7,014 nucleotides of DNA. It comes from Actinomycetes bacterium. Lineage in GTDB: Bacteria; Actinomycetota; Acidimicrobiia; Acidimicrobiales; RAAP-2. The translations under genes were made by a program, and so were the position numbers. This document shows positions 6,066 through 7,014 of the stretch, piece by piece; the first letter of the stretch is position 1, and every line of letters begins with the position of its first letter. The notes under the pieces are model-generated. The model was not told the DNA's origin and made no database searches. It was given only the letters and a program-made list of their open reading frames with translations. The stretch is from contig JAJZSM010000080.1 in the NCBI GenBank assembly GCA_021849765.1, positions 1-7,014 of the forward strand. The letters are read 5' to 3'.

Positions 6066-6126
6066 ACCAGCACATCCTATATCAACAGACCAGCATATTC
6101 TATGTCTTTGGACCGGTATATCCTTT
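6066..6126. repeat. Three 15-bp motifs at a 23-bp period upstream of the ATPase
   Basis: Read in the ATPase direction (minus strand), the copies are AAAGGATATACCGGT (6126-6112), ATAGAATATGCTGGT (6103-6089) and ATAGGATGTGCTGGT (6080-6066). The consensus is ATAGGATATGCTGGT. Two copies differ from it at one position each, and the outermost differs at three. Start-to-start distance is exactly 23 bp both times, with unrelated bases between. The last copy ends about 19 bases before the ATG. A period near two helical turns puts the motifs on nearly the same face of DNA, as in cooperative operators or iterons. They are probably binding sites for a regulator, possibly of this gene. The binder is unknown. 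Confidence 0.65.
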
Positions 6127-6348
6127 AAGCCACTGATCAGAGACTCCCGCACGATGCCGAACTGGCGACCGTCCACCCAGCCAACGGTCACACGAAGGCC
6201 AGTGATGCAAAGGGAAGTCCGCCGTTGGTAGAGACTGAAGGATTGCACGAACTTAAAACCACGGAGTCACACGAGATCAATGCGGGCCGACATCCGCGAC
6301 GCTCTCGACTCACGCGTCGCACCGGGCCCGGTCGGTAGGGTCTCACCT
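6127..6348. other. Intergenic region between the ATPase and FUSC genes
   Basis: Nothing with firm coding support is seen here. A minus-strand frame (6248-6051, 65 codons) contains the protein-like piece VTVGWVDGRQFGIVRESL and stops three bases before the ATPase ATG. However, it runs through the 23-bp repeats, lacks a clear ribosome site and may be a gene remnant. GTCACACGA occurs twice (6187-6195 and 6266-6274). GC rises from the AT-rich repeat zone towards about 6280, where the right-hand chromosomal background appears to resume. Confidence 0.35.
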
Positions 6349-7014
6349 GTGAGGCGAACCGCCAGCCACAACGGGCCGACCACGACGGCGCCCCGTCGTC
6401 GGGTGGCGGGTGGCCTGGCGGTGCTCGGTGAGACCCTGCGAGTCGACCGCAGCCTCCTCGCTCCGGTCGTCGGCGTGATCACGGCGGTGCCCGTGATCAC
6501 CGTCTTCGCGGTCGGACTGGCCTTCGCCAACGTCACCGGCGCCATCGCCATGGCGATCGGCGCCCAACTGATTGCCATCGTCTCGCTAATCGCATCGCCC
6601 CGCCTCTCCATCCCCCTCGCCCTCGTCGACGCCGTCGCCATGGGCAGCGCCGTCCTGCTCGGCATGTCGACGGTCACCGTGCCGTGGCTGCACGTGGGAC
6701 TGCTCGCGATCTGGTGCTTCGGCGCGGGACTCGTCGCCATCTTCGGCAACGTGCCCGCCGCGATCGGCAACCAGTCGATCATCGCCTACGTGGTCTTCGG
6801 TCGCTTCGCGGGGTCCATCCCGATCGCCCTGCATCTCGCTGGCTTCGTCGTCGTCGGTTGCGTCGTCGAGGTAACCGCCCTCATCGTGCTGCGACTCCCC
6901 CCGTCGTTGCGGGTGCAGCGCACGAAGCTCGCCGCGGCCTGTGACGCCGTGGCCGCGCTCGCCCGCGGCGCGGCGACGGGCTCGGCGATCGCCGCGCTCG
7001 CCGTGGTCGACGAC
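6349..7014 (+). CDS. FUSC-family membrane protein, N-terminal part
   Basis: The frame is open for 222 codons to the window end. It encodes a basic N-terminus followed by about six closely packed hydrophobic helices (roughly 36-60, 65-82, 87-108, 112-134, 138-150 and 156-183). A cytoplasmic helical region, LRVQRTKLAAACDAVAALARG, then begins. This is the half-module of the FUSC/aromatic acid exporter-like family (fusaric acid resistance, YccS, AaeB-type), whose full proteins repeat such modules and export aromatic acids or related compounds. GTG 6349 is chosen because AGGG (6337-6340) lies eight bases upstream and codon use is typical from there. An in-frame ATG at 6280 would add 23 residues but has rare codons (two TCA, one AGG) and a poor ribosome site. 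The family call rests on topology and the post-TM helix, so it is moderately sure. The C-terminus is outside the window. Confidence 0.7.
   Translation, partial: MRRTASHNGPTTTAPRRRVAGGLAVLGETLRVDRSLLAPVVGVITAVPVITVFAVGLAFANVTGAIAMAIGAQLIAIVSLIASPRLSIPLALVDAVAMGSAVLLGMSTVTVPWLHVGLLAIWCFGAGLVAIFGNVPAAIGNQSIIAYVVFGRFAGSIPIALHLAGFVVVGCVVEVTALIVLRLPPSLRVQRTKLAAACDAVAALARGAATGSAIAALAVVDD

Noticed and set aside
6051..6248. 65-codon minus-strand ORF just upstream of the ATPase as a leader gene
   Set aside because: It crosses the 23-bp repeats, which are out of codon phase, and has no clear ribosome site. Part of it looks protein-like, so a remnant is not excluded, but a functional gene is not supported.
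6187..6274. Two copies of GTCACACGA as island attachment repeats
   Set aside because: Both copies lie on the same side of the ATPase gene and are short; no matching copy was found at the left edge.
6267..6782. Minus-strand open frame of 171 codons opposite the FUSC-like gene
   Set aside because: Low-complexity Thr/Ala/Arg composition. The plus-strand frame gives regular transmembrane helices and runs open to the window end.

Overview
The window looks like chromosomal DNA from a high-GC Gram-positive, probably an actinobacterium. The evidence is very high third-position GC, GTG starts, stop/start overlaps between neighbouring genes, and one gene that appears to be transcribed without a leader. 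A finer placement cannot be supported from sequence alone. GC content is uneven. A 60-base sample inside the methyltransferase gene (2101-2160) is about 75% GC. A sample at 4681-4740 is about 52%, and 6061-6120 is 40%. This suggests that roughly 4540-6270 has a different history from its flanks.

Left block (1-1421): the C-terminal tail of an unidentified protein overlaps the start of a universal stress protein gene on the + strand. A convergent minus-strand gene of the DUF2236/MpaB haem-oxygenase-like family ends on the same CTAG as the stress gene.

Central cassette (1421-4109): a compact divergent promoter region (about 1419-1495) carries a perfect palindrome, TGTAAC-N4-GTTACA, with a third GTTAC copy beside it. 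To the right is a tightly overlapping operon: a MarR regulator (probably leaderless), a class I SAM methyltransferase with a histidine-rich N-terminus, and a 14-TM DHA2/EmrB-QacA exporter. To the left is the MpaB-like gene. The layout suggests one MarR-controlled unit that modifies or exports a small toxic compound, with the oxygenase as a possible partner. The substrate is unknown.

Right block (4110-6270): a decayed hipB/hipA-type toxin-antitoxin pair. The antitoxin has no start codon and an apparent one-base deletion, and the HipA-like toxin is cut after about 24 recognisable residues. Next comes a lower-GC stretch with an intact minus-strand AAA+ ATPase carrying a C-terminal DUF4143 nuclease-like domain. 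Three tandem 15-bp motifs at an exact 23-bp period lie just upstream of its start.

Right edge (6349-7014): the N-terminal membrane module of a FUSC-family (aromatic acid exporter-like) protein, cut by the window end.
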